DNA of 64,000 nt from Mycobacterium sp. SMC-8. Lineage in GTDB: Bacteria; Actinomycetota; Actinomycetes; Mycobacteriales; Mycobacteriaceae. The notes beneath the pieces are model-generated. The model saw nothing but the letters and a program-made list of their open reading frames with translations. It was not told where the DNA came from and did not search any database. Positions 53,018 to 62,168 of the stretch are shown piece by piece. Position numbers and translations under genes: made by a program. The stretch is taken from assembly GCF_025263565.1 (NCBI RefSeq), contig NZ_CP079865.1, positions 868,001 to 932,000 on the forward strand, given 5' to 3'. The first letter of the stretch is position 1. The number at the start of each line of letters is the position of its first letter.

Positions 53018-54114
53018 AGATAGCCTTTCAGATAAGCCTCGAGGCCGGTATCGACAGTGCCAACGGATCGACTGGCCGTTTCGAGGGCTTCGACGAGGCG
53101 TGTTTCGGAGTCCGGGATCGTCGCGGCGATTTTGGCCGCAGCGAGACTACGACTCCGTAGCGATGTGCCGGCATCGGTGGCTGCGGCCGCAAGCTCAGAC
53201 CACGCTTGGGAAGCGTGTCGGGCCGCGGCCGCCGCTTCGGCTGCGGCGGCGTCCCCGAGGAGATCGGCGATATTCTGGCAACCTTGTGCTTGCAGCATAC
53301 GAAAGAGCCCGCCACCGGTTCCGGCTTTCTCGATGAACGCCCCGAGCCCGAACAATGCCGCGGTCAGGGCGTCGTCATCAAACACCGTTGGCCAATGCCG
53401 TACGTCATCGGCGAACTCCTGCACACCCTTCAAACCGGAGGCCTCGACTTCAGCTGCCTCGATGCGCAGTAGCGGCGCACCTACGGCACCGCCGCGCATG
53501 AAAGCTGCGCTCGCGGCTAATGCAGTGGCGGCAATCGGCCCAAGGTCGGGCACTCGCTCCGGCCAGTCGACGTGATATGTGGTGTGCCGGGTCGGTGTAG
53601 GGAACCCTACCGAGGACCGCGCCCGGCGCAGGTCGTCATAAGCCACCGTTTGGGTGGTCTCGCGGTCATTATCGACCACATAGGCAACCCCTTGTTCGTC
53701 ATCATATCCGGTGATGACGATGTCGTGACGGCTCATGTGCAATCGGACGCGCAGGTAAGGAAGTTCGCCGATGTCAGCCCAGACCATGACGGGTCGGCCC
53801 TTGTCGACTTCGTCGGTAACAAATGACCATCCCACGTCTGCGTCATCGGTCGATCGCACTACGCAGTTTGCACCAACTCGGGAGAGGTAGTCTTTTTCCA
53901 GGTCGCTTCCTCGTCCTACCAGGTAGATCTGGGGAAACAATTGCGTAGAGCGGACGTACGAGAAGTCCAAGGCTCCGCCGAGGGTGAAGACCAATCCTTC
54001 ACTGAGTGTTTCTGTCCCCCATCCTAGTTGTGCCCATTCAGTAAGGTCACGCAGCGCACCGGAACCACAGTGCCCTCCTCTCCTGTGGGGATAGGGAATT
54101 TCAATCCTCGCCAT
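53014..54114 (-). CDS. BtrH-like N-terminal domain protein with DUF4872-like tail
   Basis: A 366-residue protein. The N-terminus RRGGHCGSGALRDLTEWAQL then SEGLVFTLGGALDFSYV is the BtrH/peptidase-C39-like fold with its Cys. BtrH is the acyltransferase of butirosin biosynthesis. The middle has HDIVITGYDDEQGVAYVVDN, the C-terminus a helical DUF4872-like region. Coupled to a transglutaminase-like gene; the partner and product are unknown. Confidence 0.78.
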   Translation of the reverse strand: MARIEIPYPHRRGGHCGSGALRDLTEWAQLGWGTETLSEGLVFTLGGALDFSYVRSTQLFPQIYLVGRGSDLEKDYLSRVGANCVVRSTDDADVGWSFVTDEVDKGRPVMVWADIGELPYLRVRLHMSRHDIVITGYDDEQGVAYVVDNDRETTQTVAYDDLRRARSSVGFPTPTRHTTYHVDWPERVPDLGPIAATALAASAAFMRGGAVGAPLLRIEAAEVEASGLKGVQEFADDVRHWPTVFDDDALTAALFGLGAFIEKAGTGGGLFRMLQAQGCQNIADLLGDAAAAEAAAAARHASQAWSELAAAATDAGTSLRSRSLAAAKIAATIPDSETRLVEALETASRSVGTVDTGLEAYLKGYL

Positions 54115-54384
54115 CGCCGCTTCCTCTCTTGTCCAATAGCACTGTTAAGACTCATCGAAAGCTACGTTCCATCAAGGCGTCGCGGCTGGCGGTAGGTGCC
54201 AGAACTGGTCGACCGCAGCCAATCTCACCCGCGCAGCTCGACCGCCTATGACTATGGGAAACATTGCTTTCGATCGCTATCCGCATCAAAGCGTCAACGG
54301 TGAGAGCCCCTGACCCGCAGCATCGCCATCGTTGTACTGAGCTCGCTTGGTGCCGTTTTGCGCTTCCCTGCTTTCGGTGCTCTG

Positions 54385-55491
54385 TCAGAATCGGATGAGT
54401 CCTCGGATGTTGCGGCCTGACCGCATGTCGTCGTAGCCCTCATTGATCTCATCGAGGGTGTACTCACGGGTGATCAGCTCGTCGAGTTTGAGTTGTCCGG
54501 AGTTGTAGAGTTCGACGAGCCGCGGGATGTCGTGGGCGGCGTTGGACGAGCCGTAGAGGGCACCGCGGATCTGCTTTTCATACAGCGTTAATTCCAGCAG
54601 CGAGCCCGACATCGACGTGTCTTCGGGGTGTCCGATCGCGGTAATGACCACACGGCCGCGTTTACCGACCAGTGATAGCGCCTCAGCGGTGTAGGCCCCT
54701 TCGGCGACGTCGGTGGTCAAGACGCAGACGTCGGCGAGTTTGCCACGGGTGATGTCGCTGATCAGTGACCAGGCCTCATCGATGGTGGCAACGGCATGCG
54801 TCGCGCCGAAACCGCCAGCTTGTTCGCGCTTGAACTCCACTGGGTCGACAGCCACGATGGTCAACGCGCCAGCGATGCGGGCGCCTTGGATCGCATTCAT
54901 GCCGATGCCGCCGGCGCCGATCACGACCACGGTATCCCCGGCGCGCACGTCACCGGTGCGTACCGCCGAGCCGTAACCGGTCGTGACACCGCAACCGATC
55001 AAGGCCGCCTTGTCCAACGGTGTCCCGTGGTCAACCTTGACCAAGGAGGCCTTCGGCACCACGGTGTATTCCGAGAACGTGCCCAGCAAGCACATCTGGC
55101 CGACATCCTCGCCGCGGGCATGGAAGCGGTAGGTGCCGTCGATCTGGGGTCCCATCATGATCGCCGCACCCATGTCGCACAGGTTTCCCATCCCGCGCGC
55201 GCAGTAAGAGCAGTGCCCGCAAGACGGCAGGAACGTCAGGATGACCGAATCGCCCTCGGCCAGGTCCTCGACACCTGCACCCACCTCGACCACGGTGCCG
55301 GCGCCTTCATGACCACCGACGACGGGCAGCGGAAACGGCAGATCACCGGTCACCAGGTGTTCGTCTGAATGGCACAACCCGCTGGCGGTCAACCGGACCA
55401 GCACTTCATCCGCACCGGGCGGATCCAGCTCGATCTCATCAACCTCCCACTTCTCTCCCAAGCCCCAGAGCACGGCAGCGCGTGTTTTCAT
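54385..55491 (-). CDS. NDMA-dependent-type alcohol dehydrogenase
   Basis: A 368-residue zinc MDR alcohol dehydrogenase. Catalytic zinc ligands are in ASGLCHSDEH and GGHEGAG; the structural zinc Cys lobe is CGHCSYCARGMGNLC; the cofactor fold is VVVIGAGGIGMNAI. The sequence matches the mycobacterial NDMA-dependent methanol/alcohol dehydrogenase type with bound NAD. It is last in the P450 cluster and would oxidise the alcohol made by the P450. Confidence 0.88.
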   Translation of the reverse strand: MKTRAAVLWGLGEKWEVDEIELDPPGADEVLVRLTASGLCHSDEHLVTGDLPFPLPVVGGHEGAGTVVEVGAGVEDLAEGDSVILTFLPSCGHCSYCARGMGNLCDMGAAIMMGPQIDGTYRFHARGEDVGQMCLLGTFSEYTVVPKASLVKVDHGTPLDKAALIGCGVTTGYGSAVRTGDVRAGDTVVVIGAGGIGMNAIQGARIAGALTIVAVDPVEFKREQAGGFGATHAVATIDEAWSLISDITRGKLADVCVLTTDVAEGAYTAEALSLVGKRGRVVITAIGHPEDTSMSGSLLELTLYEKQIRGALYGSSNAAHDIPRLVELYNSGQLKLDELITREYTLDEINEGYDDMRSGRNIRGLIRF

Positions 55492-55536
55492 GTGTGTCCT
55501 CTCCTCAACGTCGGTGCTTCCGTAGCAGTGGATGGT

Positions 55537-57153
55537 TCACGCCAGCGTCTCGACGGCGAGCTCACCGTCGGCATGCTGGCGGCGCAGCTTCTTCTTGTCG
55601 AACTTGCCAGTAGACGTCAACGGAACGTCGGCGACGAACGCCCACCGTTCCGGTAGCCACCACTTGGCCACCCGTGCACGCAGGAACTCAGTCAACTCCG
55701 CAGCGGTGGCGGTGCAGTCAGCGGCCAGGACCACCACTGCCAGCGGCCGTTCCTGCCACTTGTCGTCGGGCACTCCAATCACCGTGGCGGTGCGTACTGC
55801 AGGGTGAGCGGCCAACTCGTTCTCCAATTCCACCGAGGAGATCCACTCCCCTCCAGACTTGATCACGTCTTTGGCGCGGTCGGTGAGAGTGATGAACGCA
55901 TCGGCGCTGATGGTCCCGACATCCCCGGTGCATAACCAACCGTCCGGCGACACCGCCGGACTGTCATGCTCGTAATAGGACTGAGTGATCCACGGGCCGC
56001 GGATCTGAATCTCCCCCACCGACAGTCCGTCCCAAGGTTGTTCTGCACCGCTGTCATCAACGATGCGCGCCTGCACACCGGCCACTACCCTGCCTTGGGT
56101 TCCCCGCAGGTAAAGGGACCTCTCCGGGGTGTCGGTGTTCCGCGGCAGAGCGACCGCAGCCAGCGGGGAGGTCTCAGTCATCCCCCAGGCCTGCACGATT
56201 CGGATGCCCAGTTCGTCATAGGCAGTCATCAACGACCTCGGAACCGCCGAACCACCGCACGCCACCATCTCCAGCGAACTCACGTCGTGGCCGGGATTGT
56301 CGCGCAGGTAGTGCAAGACATCGGTCCAGATCGTCGGCACAGCGCCCGCCATCGTGGGCCGGGCCGCCTCGATCATCTCCACCAATGGCCCCGCCTGCAG
56401 GAAACGGTCAGGCAGCAGAAGCTGCGCCCCCGCCATCATCGCCGCATACGGCAACCCCCAGGCATTAGCGTGGAACATCGGAACGATCGCCAACACCGTG
56501 TCGTCATGACCGATGCCCAAGGCGTTCGAGGTGCACGCCGATTGAGAGTGCAACCACGTCGAACGGTGGCTGTAGACAACGCCTTTCGGGTGCCCGGTAG
56601 TACCGCTCGTGTAGCACATCGCTGCGGCCGACTGCTCGTCGACGTCGGGCCAGTCGAACGTGCTCGGCTGGGCTGCCACCACATCGTCGTAGCGAAGGAC
56701 GTCCTTTCCGCAGCCCTGCACTGCGGTAAGATCACCCGTGCCGGTCACCAGCACCGTGCGCACCGAGGTCATCGACGGCAACGCCGCCGCCAACAGGTTC
56801 AGCACCGTACCGTCGACGATGATCACCTGATCTTCGGCATGATTGGCGATCCACGTCAGCTGTTCAGGTGGCAGCCGCAGATTCAACGTATGTAGCACCG
56901 CACCCATCGACGGCACCGCCGCGTAACAGTCCAGGTGCTCCTGGTTGCTCCACTGCAGCGTCGCGACACGCTCGTCTCCACAAATGCCTATCTCGCGCAA
57001 CGCATTCGCCAACCGCGCCGCACGCTGCCCCAACTCATGATACGACACCCCAGAGATCTGTTGGGGTCCGCGTGCGGTCAACACCTCGCGATCGCCATGG
57101 ACTGCCGCAGCATGGGCCACGATCGCGGGCACCGTCAACGCAACGTCCTGCAT
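55537..57153 (-). CDS. Acyl-CoA ligase (FadD-type)
   Basis: A 538-residue AMP-forming ligase. [18 protein letters not shown] is the ATP motif, [12 protein letters not shown] the acyl/AMP site, [16 protein letters not shown] and [11 protein letters not shown] the hinge and catalytic Lys. It would activate a fatty or terpenoid acid. GAGGAG lies 4 bases before the ATG at 57153; an alternative ATG at 57165 lies four codons upstream. Confidence 0.9.
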   Translation of the reverse strand: MQDVALTVPAIVAHAAAVHGDREVLTARGPQQISGVSYHELGQRAARLANALREIGICGDERVATLQWSNQEHLDCYAAVPSMGAVLHTLNLRLPPEQLTWIANHAEDQVIIVDGTVLNLLAAALPSMTSVRTVLVTGTGDLTAVQGCGKDVLRYDDVVAAQPSTFDWPDVDEQSAAAMCYTSGTTGHPKGVVYSHRSTWLHSQSACTSNALGIGHDDTVLAIVPMFHANAWGLPYAAMMAGAQLLLPDRFLQAGPLVEMIEAARPTMAGAVPTIWTDVLHYLRDNPGHDVSSLEMVACGGSAVPRSLMTAYDELGIRIVQAWGMTETSPLAAVALPRNTDTPERSLYLRGTQGRVVAGVQARIVDDSGAEQPWDGLSVGEIQIRGPWITQSYYEHDSPAVSPDGWLCTGDVGTISADAFITLTDRAKDVIKSGGEWISSVELENELAAHPAVRTATVIGVPDDKWQERPLAVVVLAADCTATAAELTEFLRARVAKWWLPERWAFVADVPLTSTGKFDKKKLRRQHADGELAVETLA

Positions 57154-57201
57154 CGTGCTCCTCATCGAGAGCCCGCCCGACAACCCTTGATGAGGCGACG
57201 G

Positions 57202-57618
57202 TCACGCATCGATGAGGTCCTGCCGATCCTGACTCTGCAGCATCAACCGGTACTCGGGGAACAGATTCTTGGCCTGCGGAATCAACTTGATCAACTTCGG
57301 CACCGGGCCCTTTGCGCGCACCGTCCCCTTGGCCATCGCCATCGTCAGGTTCACCTTGCCCAGCCAGAACTTGTTTCCAGTGTCCGCCGACATGAACAAC
57401 TCCACGTTGGGCACCGCGGTACTGGCCGCTCCGGTCTCCACCACCTTCTTCGGCATGTCCACCGTTACCACCGCGTCCGGATCGGTGTAGTGCACCCGTA
57501 ACACCACACCCGAATTTGCGAGCTTGTCCGCCAGTCCCTCCTTCTCCAAGCCCCGTTGAAAGATCCCACCCAAGAAGGCATAGACCTCGTCCTCGTCCTT
57601 GAATACCGCCACCGTCAA
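57202..57618 (-). CDS. SCP2 sterol-binding-domain protein
   Basis: A 138-residue SCP2 fold (VELFMSADTGNKFWLGKVNL then TMAMAKGTVRAKGPVPKLIKLIPQ). It binds lipids in a hydrophobic cavity and may carry the hydrophobic substrate of the cluster. The start is TTG at 57618, or GTG at 57612. It lies 48 bp before the ligase and 259 bp after the reductase. Confidence 0.82.
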   Translation of the reverse strand: MTVAVFKDEDEVYAFLGGIFQRGLEKEGLADKLANSGVVLRVHYTDPDAVVTVDMPKKVVETGAASTAVPNVELFMSADTGNKFWLGKVNLTMAMAKGTVRAKGPVPKLIKLIPQAKNLFPEYRLMLQSQDRQDLIDA

Positions 57619-57877
57619 TCTCCACCAATCTCGTTGTCAGAACAGAACAGTCGCGAGCATCGACTCAAGACGATGCTCCCCCCGCAAAAATCGTCACGCC
57701 TGTTGGCGACCTCCACTAGCTTCTGATGCGCTGCGGTAACACCGCCGAGGTGCCCGGCGGCATCCGCTAGCCAGTCCCCGCGGCCAGCGGAGTTGGATGG
57801 CGGTTCTCGCTGACGTTCGTCTCCGACACACGCGTCGCAATCGCAGTCGCCGTCCCATCGCCCATGCAGCCATGACC

Positions 57878-59080
57878 TCAGACCGAGCCGGCGAGCATGA
57901 GTTCGGCCCGTTCGACGGGGACCTGCTGCGTAATGACCCGCTTGCTGAACATGAAGTCGCGGGGGCGATTGATGCAGTCGGCGGCGATGAGCTCGCCGGC
58001 ACGCAGGTAGAAGCAGGTGAAGTCGCGGTCGCGGGTCGGGTCGCCGCTGAGGACCACCTCGTCGTACCCGGTGTTGAGACCCGCGATCTGGAGCTTGAGG
58101 TCGTATTGATCTGACCAAAACCAAGGCAGCGCTGATATCTTCTTGGACTTCCCGCACAAAGTCGCCGCCGCGACTTTGGCCTGCTCGGCCGCACTGGGCA
58201 CGGACTCCAGACGTATACGGCGGCCGTAACGAGCCATGTCGTGGCTGACGCAGTCCCCGGCGGCCATGATGGCGGAGTCGCTGGTCTGGGCTTGGTCGTC
58301 GATCACGACGCCGTTGTCGACGACCAAGCCCGCGGCAGCGGCGAGCTCGGTGTTCGGCTCAACGCCGATGCCGACAATGACGAGGTCGGCGGAAATCGAT
58401 TCGCCACCGGCCAGGACTACTTCGCCGACTTTGCCGTCGCCAGACAGAGCCTCGACCCGCGCGCCCGTCTGGATGTTGACGCCCGCCTCCCGGTGGATCC
58501 GGTCGAAGAACGCCGATACCTCCGGGGCGGTCACCCGTTCGAGGACGCGCTCCGTCGCCTCGAGCACGGTGACCTCTAGACCCAACGCACGCAAGGAGGC
58601 AGCCGTCTCCAATCCGATGTAACCGCCGCCGATGATCACGGCTCGACGCCCCGGTCTGGTGGCGTCTCGGATCATCTCGACGTCCGCCGCGGTGCGTAGG
58701 TAGAAGACTCCGGCCAGGTCGGCGCCTGGGGTGGAGAGCCGACGGGGGCGCGCGCCCGTGCACAGCGCGAGCCTGTCGTAGGGCAGCACCTCGCCGGTGC
58801 TCAGCGAGAGGTGACCCGCTGCGCGATCGATTGCCTCCACCGTCGCATCCAGAACTTCGATTCGCAGCTTTGTGTAAAACTCGGCGCTGCGGATCGCGAG
58901 CTTGTCGACTGTGCAGTTCCCGGCCAGATATGCCTTCGACAGCGGAGGGCGTTGGTAGGGCGCTGCCGATTCATTGCCGACGAGGACGATCTCGCCGTCC
59001 CATCCTTCTTGACGAAGGCTGGCCGCCAGTTGGGCGCCCGCGTGGCTGGCGCCCACGATGACCGCTCGATGCAAAGTCAT
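57878..59080 (-). CDS. Ferredoxin reductase (FAD/NAD)
   Basis: A 400-residue FAD-dependent oxidoreductase. The FAD site VIVGASHAGAQLAASLRQEGW is followed by the NAD(P)H site VIIGGGYIGLETAASL and the FAD-closing DCVSHDM. This is the putidaredoxin-reductase type that feeds electrons to P450s. It overlaps the P450 by 4 bp, so the two are translated together. Confidence 0.93.
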   Translation of the reverse strand: MTLHRAVIVGASHAGAQLAASLRQEGWDGEIVLVGNESAAPYQRPPLSKAYLAGNCTVDKLAIRSAEFYTKLRIEVLDATVEAIDRAAGHLSLSTGEVLPYDRLALCTGARPRRLSTPGADLAGVFYLRTAADVEMIRDATRPGRRAVIIGGGYIGLETAASLRALGLEVTVLEATERVLERVTAPEVSAFFDRIHREAGVNIQTGARVEALSGDGKVGEVVLAGGESISADLVIVGIGVEPNTELAAAAGLVVDNGVVIDDQAQTSDSAIMAAGDCVSHDMARYGRRIRLESVPSAAEQAKVAAATLCGKSKKISALPWFWSDQYDLKLQIAGLNTGYDEVVLSGDPTRDRDFTCFYLRAGELIAADCINRPRDFMFSKRVITQQVPVERAELMLAGSV

Positions 59081-60468
59081 GCGCCGGCTTTCGGGGTGAG
59101 GCGGACCATCAGCTTGCTGATTCCCCTGACGAAGTTGGATTGCACGTATTCGGGCTCACCAATGACCTCGATCTTCTCGAAACGAGGAAGCAGCTCCTCC
59201 CACAGGATCCGCAACTGCATCTCGGCCAACCGGTTGCCCATACAGCGGTGGACGCCGAACCCGAAAGAGATGTGGTTGCGGGCGTTGTCCCGGTCGATGA
59301 TGAAGTCGTCGGGCCGATCGAATACGCGCTCATCGCGGTTTCCCGATGCGTACCACATCACGACCTTGTCACCCTTGCGAATGAACTGACCATTCAGCAT
59401 GGTGTCGGCCTTGGCGATCCGGCGCATGTAGGCGAGTGGCGTCTGCCATCGGATAATCTCGGAGTTCATGTTGGGGATCAGGTCGGGATTTGCTTTCAGC
59501 TTCTCGAACTGGTCCGGGTAGCGGTTCAACGCGAGAACGCCGCCGCTCATCGAGTTCCGGGTCGTGTCGTTGCCTCCGACGATCAGCAGCAGAAGGTTGC
59601 CCAAGAACTCCATCGGCCGGTCGATCAGGTCTTTGGTGCTTTCATTGCTCTGCAGCATGGTGATCAGATCGAACCCAGGCTCTTCTCCGGCACCGGTCCG
59701 GGCCGCCTTGTCGTGCCAGTGCCGGCTGAGATCTCGGGCCATGGCGCGCATGCCGACGAACGTCTCGTCAAGGTCCGAGGGACCGCCGTTGGTTTGCTCC
59801 ATCGAGGTTGCCAGATCCGACCACTCGACAAGCTTGCGACGCTGCTCGTACGGAAAGTCCAGCAGGGTCGCAAGCATTCGAGCGGTCAGCTCGATCGAGA
59901 CGTCGTGAACCCAGTCGAACGGCTGATCCACGGGGAGGTTATCCAGCACCTCCCTTACGCGCGAGCGAATCAGACCCTCCATTTCCCGTAGGTTCTTGGG
60001 TGCGACCACCCCTTGGACAGCCGCCCGCTGCAGGTCGTGGCGTGGTGGATCCATCGCGATGAACATCTTGATATCCAGGAAGCGGGGCGGCACCCCGATG
60101 ACGATCAATGGCTCAGCGGAGAAGACCTCATGATTCTTGTCGACGGCCACGATGTCGGCATGCCGGGTGACGGACCAAAACGGGCCGAAGGCACTGTGCC
60201 GCTGATAATGGACCGGAGCTTCGTTACGCAGGCGCTCGTAGTATGACTGCCAGCGCCCCTGGCGATAGAGAAAAGGATTGCTGAGATCGATGTCGGCGAG
60301 TTCGACCTCCTCGGCCGGCGGAATAGGACGCTCTACAAAGAGTTTCTTCCCGTTCGTACCGGTCACCCAACGCCGAGTTTTGTCGTAGGCGTGTGCACCT
60401 TGAATCTGCAGGTCGATCGGGATGGTCGCCTGAACTTTCTCGGCGACCTTTTCAGAGATTTTTACCAT
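59077..60468 (-). CDS. Cytochrome P450, CYP153 type
   Basis: A 463-residue P450. The I-helix is LLLIVGGNDTTRNSMSGGVLALN, ExxR is in NSEIIRWQTPL, and the heme Cys is in FGFGVHRCMGN. MFIAMDPPRHDLQR and DWVHDVSIELTARMLATL closely match CYP153A6, the terminal alkane/limonene hydroxylase. The N-terminus is longer than CYP153A6 by about 45 residues. With the adjacent ferredoxin and reductase it forms a complete three-component monooxygenase. Confidence 0.9.
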   Translation of the reverse strand: MVKISEKVAEKVQATIPIDLQIQGAHAYDKTRRWVTGTNGKKLFVERPIPPAEEVELADIDLSNPFLYRQGRWQSYYERLRNEAPVHYQRHSAFGPFWSVTRHADIVAVDKNHEVFSAEPLIVIGVPPRFLDIKMFIAMDPPRHDLQRAAVQGVVAPKNLREMEGLIRSRVREVLDNLPVDQPFDWVHDVSIELTARMLATLLDFPYEQRRKLVEWSDLATSMEQTNGGPSDLDETFVGMRAMARDLSRHWHDKAARTGAGEEPGFDLITMLQSNESTKDLIDRPMEFLGNLLLLIVGGNDTTRNSMSGGVLALNRYPDQFEKLKANPDLIPNMNSEIIRWQTPLAYMRRIAKADTMLNGQFIRKGDKVVMWYASGNRDERVFDRPDDFIIDRDNARNHISFGFGVHRCMGNRLAEMQLRILWEELLPRFEKIEVIGEPEYVQSNFVRGISKLMVRLTPKAGA

Positions 60469-60490
60469 GTTTGACCACTTCCCTTCGTCG

Positions 60491-60811
60491 TCACATCTGG
60501 AACTCCGGCAGATGGACGATCAAGCCGTCCCATGCCTCGGAGGCCGTCATCTGGCAGGACAGCCGAGAGGTCGGCTGACGCTCGGGGTTCATCGCGAGCA
60601 TCTCCTCTTCGCCGACGCCGGAGGAGCCGACCTGATCGGACCACTGCGGATCGACGACGACGTGGCAGGTACCGCACGCCGCTTCGCCTCCGCAGTCGCC
60701 GTCGATGCCAGGCACTGCATTGTTGGTCGCGACCTGCATGAGTGACTGGCCTTCATCGAGAGGCACCTGGTGCTTGTCGCCGTCGTGGGAGACAAAAGTG
60801 ACAACGGCCAT
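60491..60811 (-). CDS. [2Fe-2S] ferredoxin
   Basis: A 106-residue adrenodoxin/putidaredoxin-type ferredoxin. Cluster Cys: C-x5-C-x2-C in DCGGEAACGTCH, and a fourth in LSCQM. It lies 22 bp before the P450 and carries electrons from the reductase to it. First gene of the minus-strand operon. Confidence 0.93.
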   Translation of the reverse strand: MAVVTFVSHDGDKHQVPLDEGQSLMQVATNNAVPGIDGDCGGEAACGTCHVVVDPQWSDQVGSSGVGEEEMLAMNPERQPTSRLSCQMTASEAWDGLIVHLPEFQM

Positions 60812-60933
60812 TACCGACTCCTCTTAAGTTGCCCTGAATGTGAATACTTGTTAACAGGATTGTCCAATCCGAGCGCTTCCGCTATGTTTGCGCGGATCAG
60901 GAACTTGTGGATTGGGCTCAGGGGGCACGATCG

Positions 60934-61947
60934 GTGAAGTTCAGCAACGCCGGTGTGCCTCCGGTCGCGTTCGTGCAAATGCTGGAGAGCCAGGCACTCG
61001 ACCCGGACGCCGTCGCGCGGCTTCGCACCATCATGGCGCGCGAGGGAACCGACGAGGCGACGCTGATGCAGCACGATGTCCAGGCGCCACTGCGGTGGTT
61101 TCGCGATCTGTACCCCGATCTAGACGTCGACCGGGCAACCCTGCTCGGCTTCTCGTTTGCAGGACAGGCACAGTTGACATCTTTCGGCCCGTTGAGCGTC
61201 CCGCTGGTCAGCGCAGGCTCGGTAGCCGAGATCGTCGAGCTGCTCACCTATCTACCGTTGATCACCACGGCGATCAATGCACAATTCCGTCCAAACGACC
61301 AAGGTCTCACCGTCGGGCTCTGGGGGCACACAGGCGATCGGGCCCTGGACTGCTTAGCAGTCACATATACCGGCTCGGCGTTGTTACGACTGCTGGACAT
61401 GCTCGTCAGTGACGCGCTGACCGTCACGCTCCACTTGAGTTGGTCAGCGCCGGTCTCCCTGAACAAACTCGCGGCAGAGATGGTACTAGCCGGGCGCCTG
61501 TTCTTTGACGCACCGATGTCCTACCTTCATGTTCCCGTCAACGCGCTCAATGAAGTGTGCCGGTTCTCCGATCCCCTTGCGTATCGACTCGCCGTCGCCG
61601 AGCTGAGGCGGACCCTCGACGAGCAGAGCGGAGCCACGTCCTTCTCCAAGAAGGTGAGACGGTTGTTGGACGAGGATCCCGGACAGCGAAGTTGCCAGCG
61701 GGTCGCAGACGAACTCTCGGTATCCACCAGCACACTCAAACGCCGGCTCGCCGAAGAGGGCACCACGTTTCGCGAGTTGCGCCAGTCGTGTCTGCGGGAG
61801 AGCGCGATGATGCTGTTAATCACCCGATCAATGTCGGCAAGCCAGATCGCGACCGAGCTCGGATACGGCGATCTTGCTAACTTCTCACACGCCTTCAAGC
61901 GATGGACCGGCCGCTCTCCGAGCGAGTACCGACGCTCACAACGCTGA
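60934..61947 (+). CDS. AraC-family regulator of the P450 cluster
   Basis: A 337-residue regulator. An N-terminal arabinose-binding-like domain (OruR/VirS type) is followed by two HTH motifs (RVADELSVSTSTLKRRLAEEG and IATELGYGDLANFSHAFKRWTG). GTG at 60934 was chosen because AGGGGGC lies 8 bases upstream; GTG 60907 is possible. It is divergent from the ferredoxin gene, a layout typical of CYP153 clusters. Confidence 0.85.
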   Translation: MKFSNAGVPPVAFVQMLESQALDPDAVARLRTIMAREGTDEATLMQHDVQAPLRWFRDLYPDLDVDRATLLGFSFAGQAQLTSFGPLSVPLVSAGSVAEIVELLTYLPLITTAINAQFRPNDQGLTVGLWGHTGDRALDCLAVTYTGSALLRLLDMLVSDALTVTLHLSWSAPVSLNKLAAEMVLAGRLFFDAPMSYLHVPVNALNEVCRFSDPLAYRLAVAELRRTLDEQSGATSFSKKVRRLLDEDPGQRSCQRVADELSVSTSTLKRRLAEEGTTFRELRQSCLRESAMMLLITRSMSASQIATELGYGDLANFSHAFKRWTGRSPSEYRRSQR

Positions 61948-62168
61948 GGATGTCCCCGCACGCCCGGAGATAGCCGGTCATGGGTAGCTTCTTCTTCTGA
62001 AAAGAAGTAACCGGTGCTTAAGAATCAGCCACGACGTCACCGAACGGCCGTGGAGGCCGCTGACCGAAGTCGAGTGAGTCATCAGTAGCAGGCCAAACCG
62101 TGCCCGACACGGCGACTGAACGGCAGAGCCGGGCGCTGGTGTGAATAGTCATTCGCTATTGTCGATAC

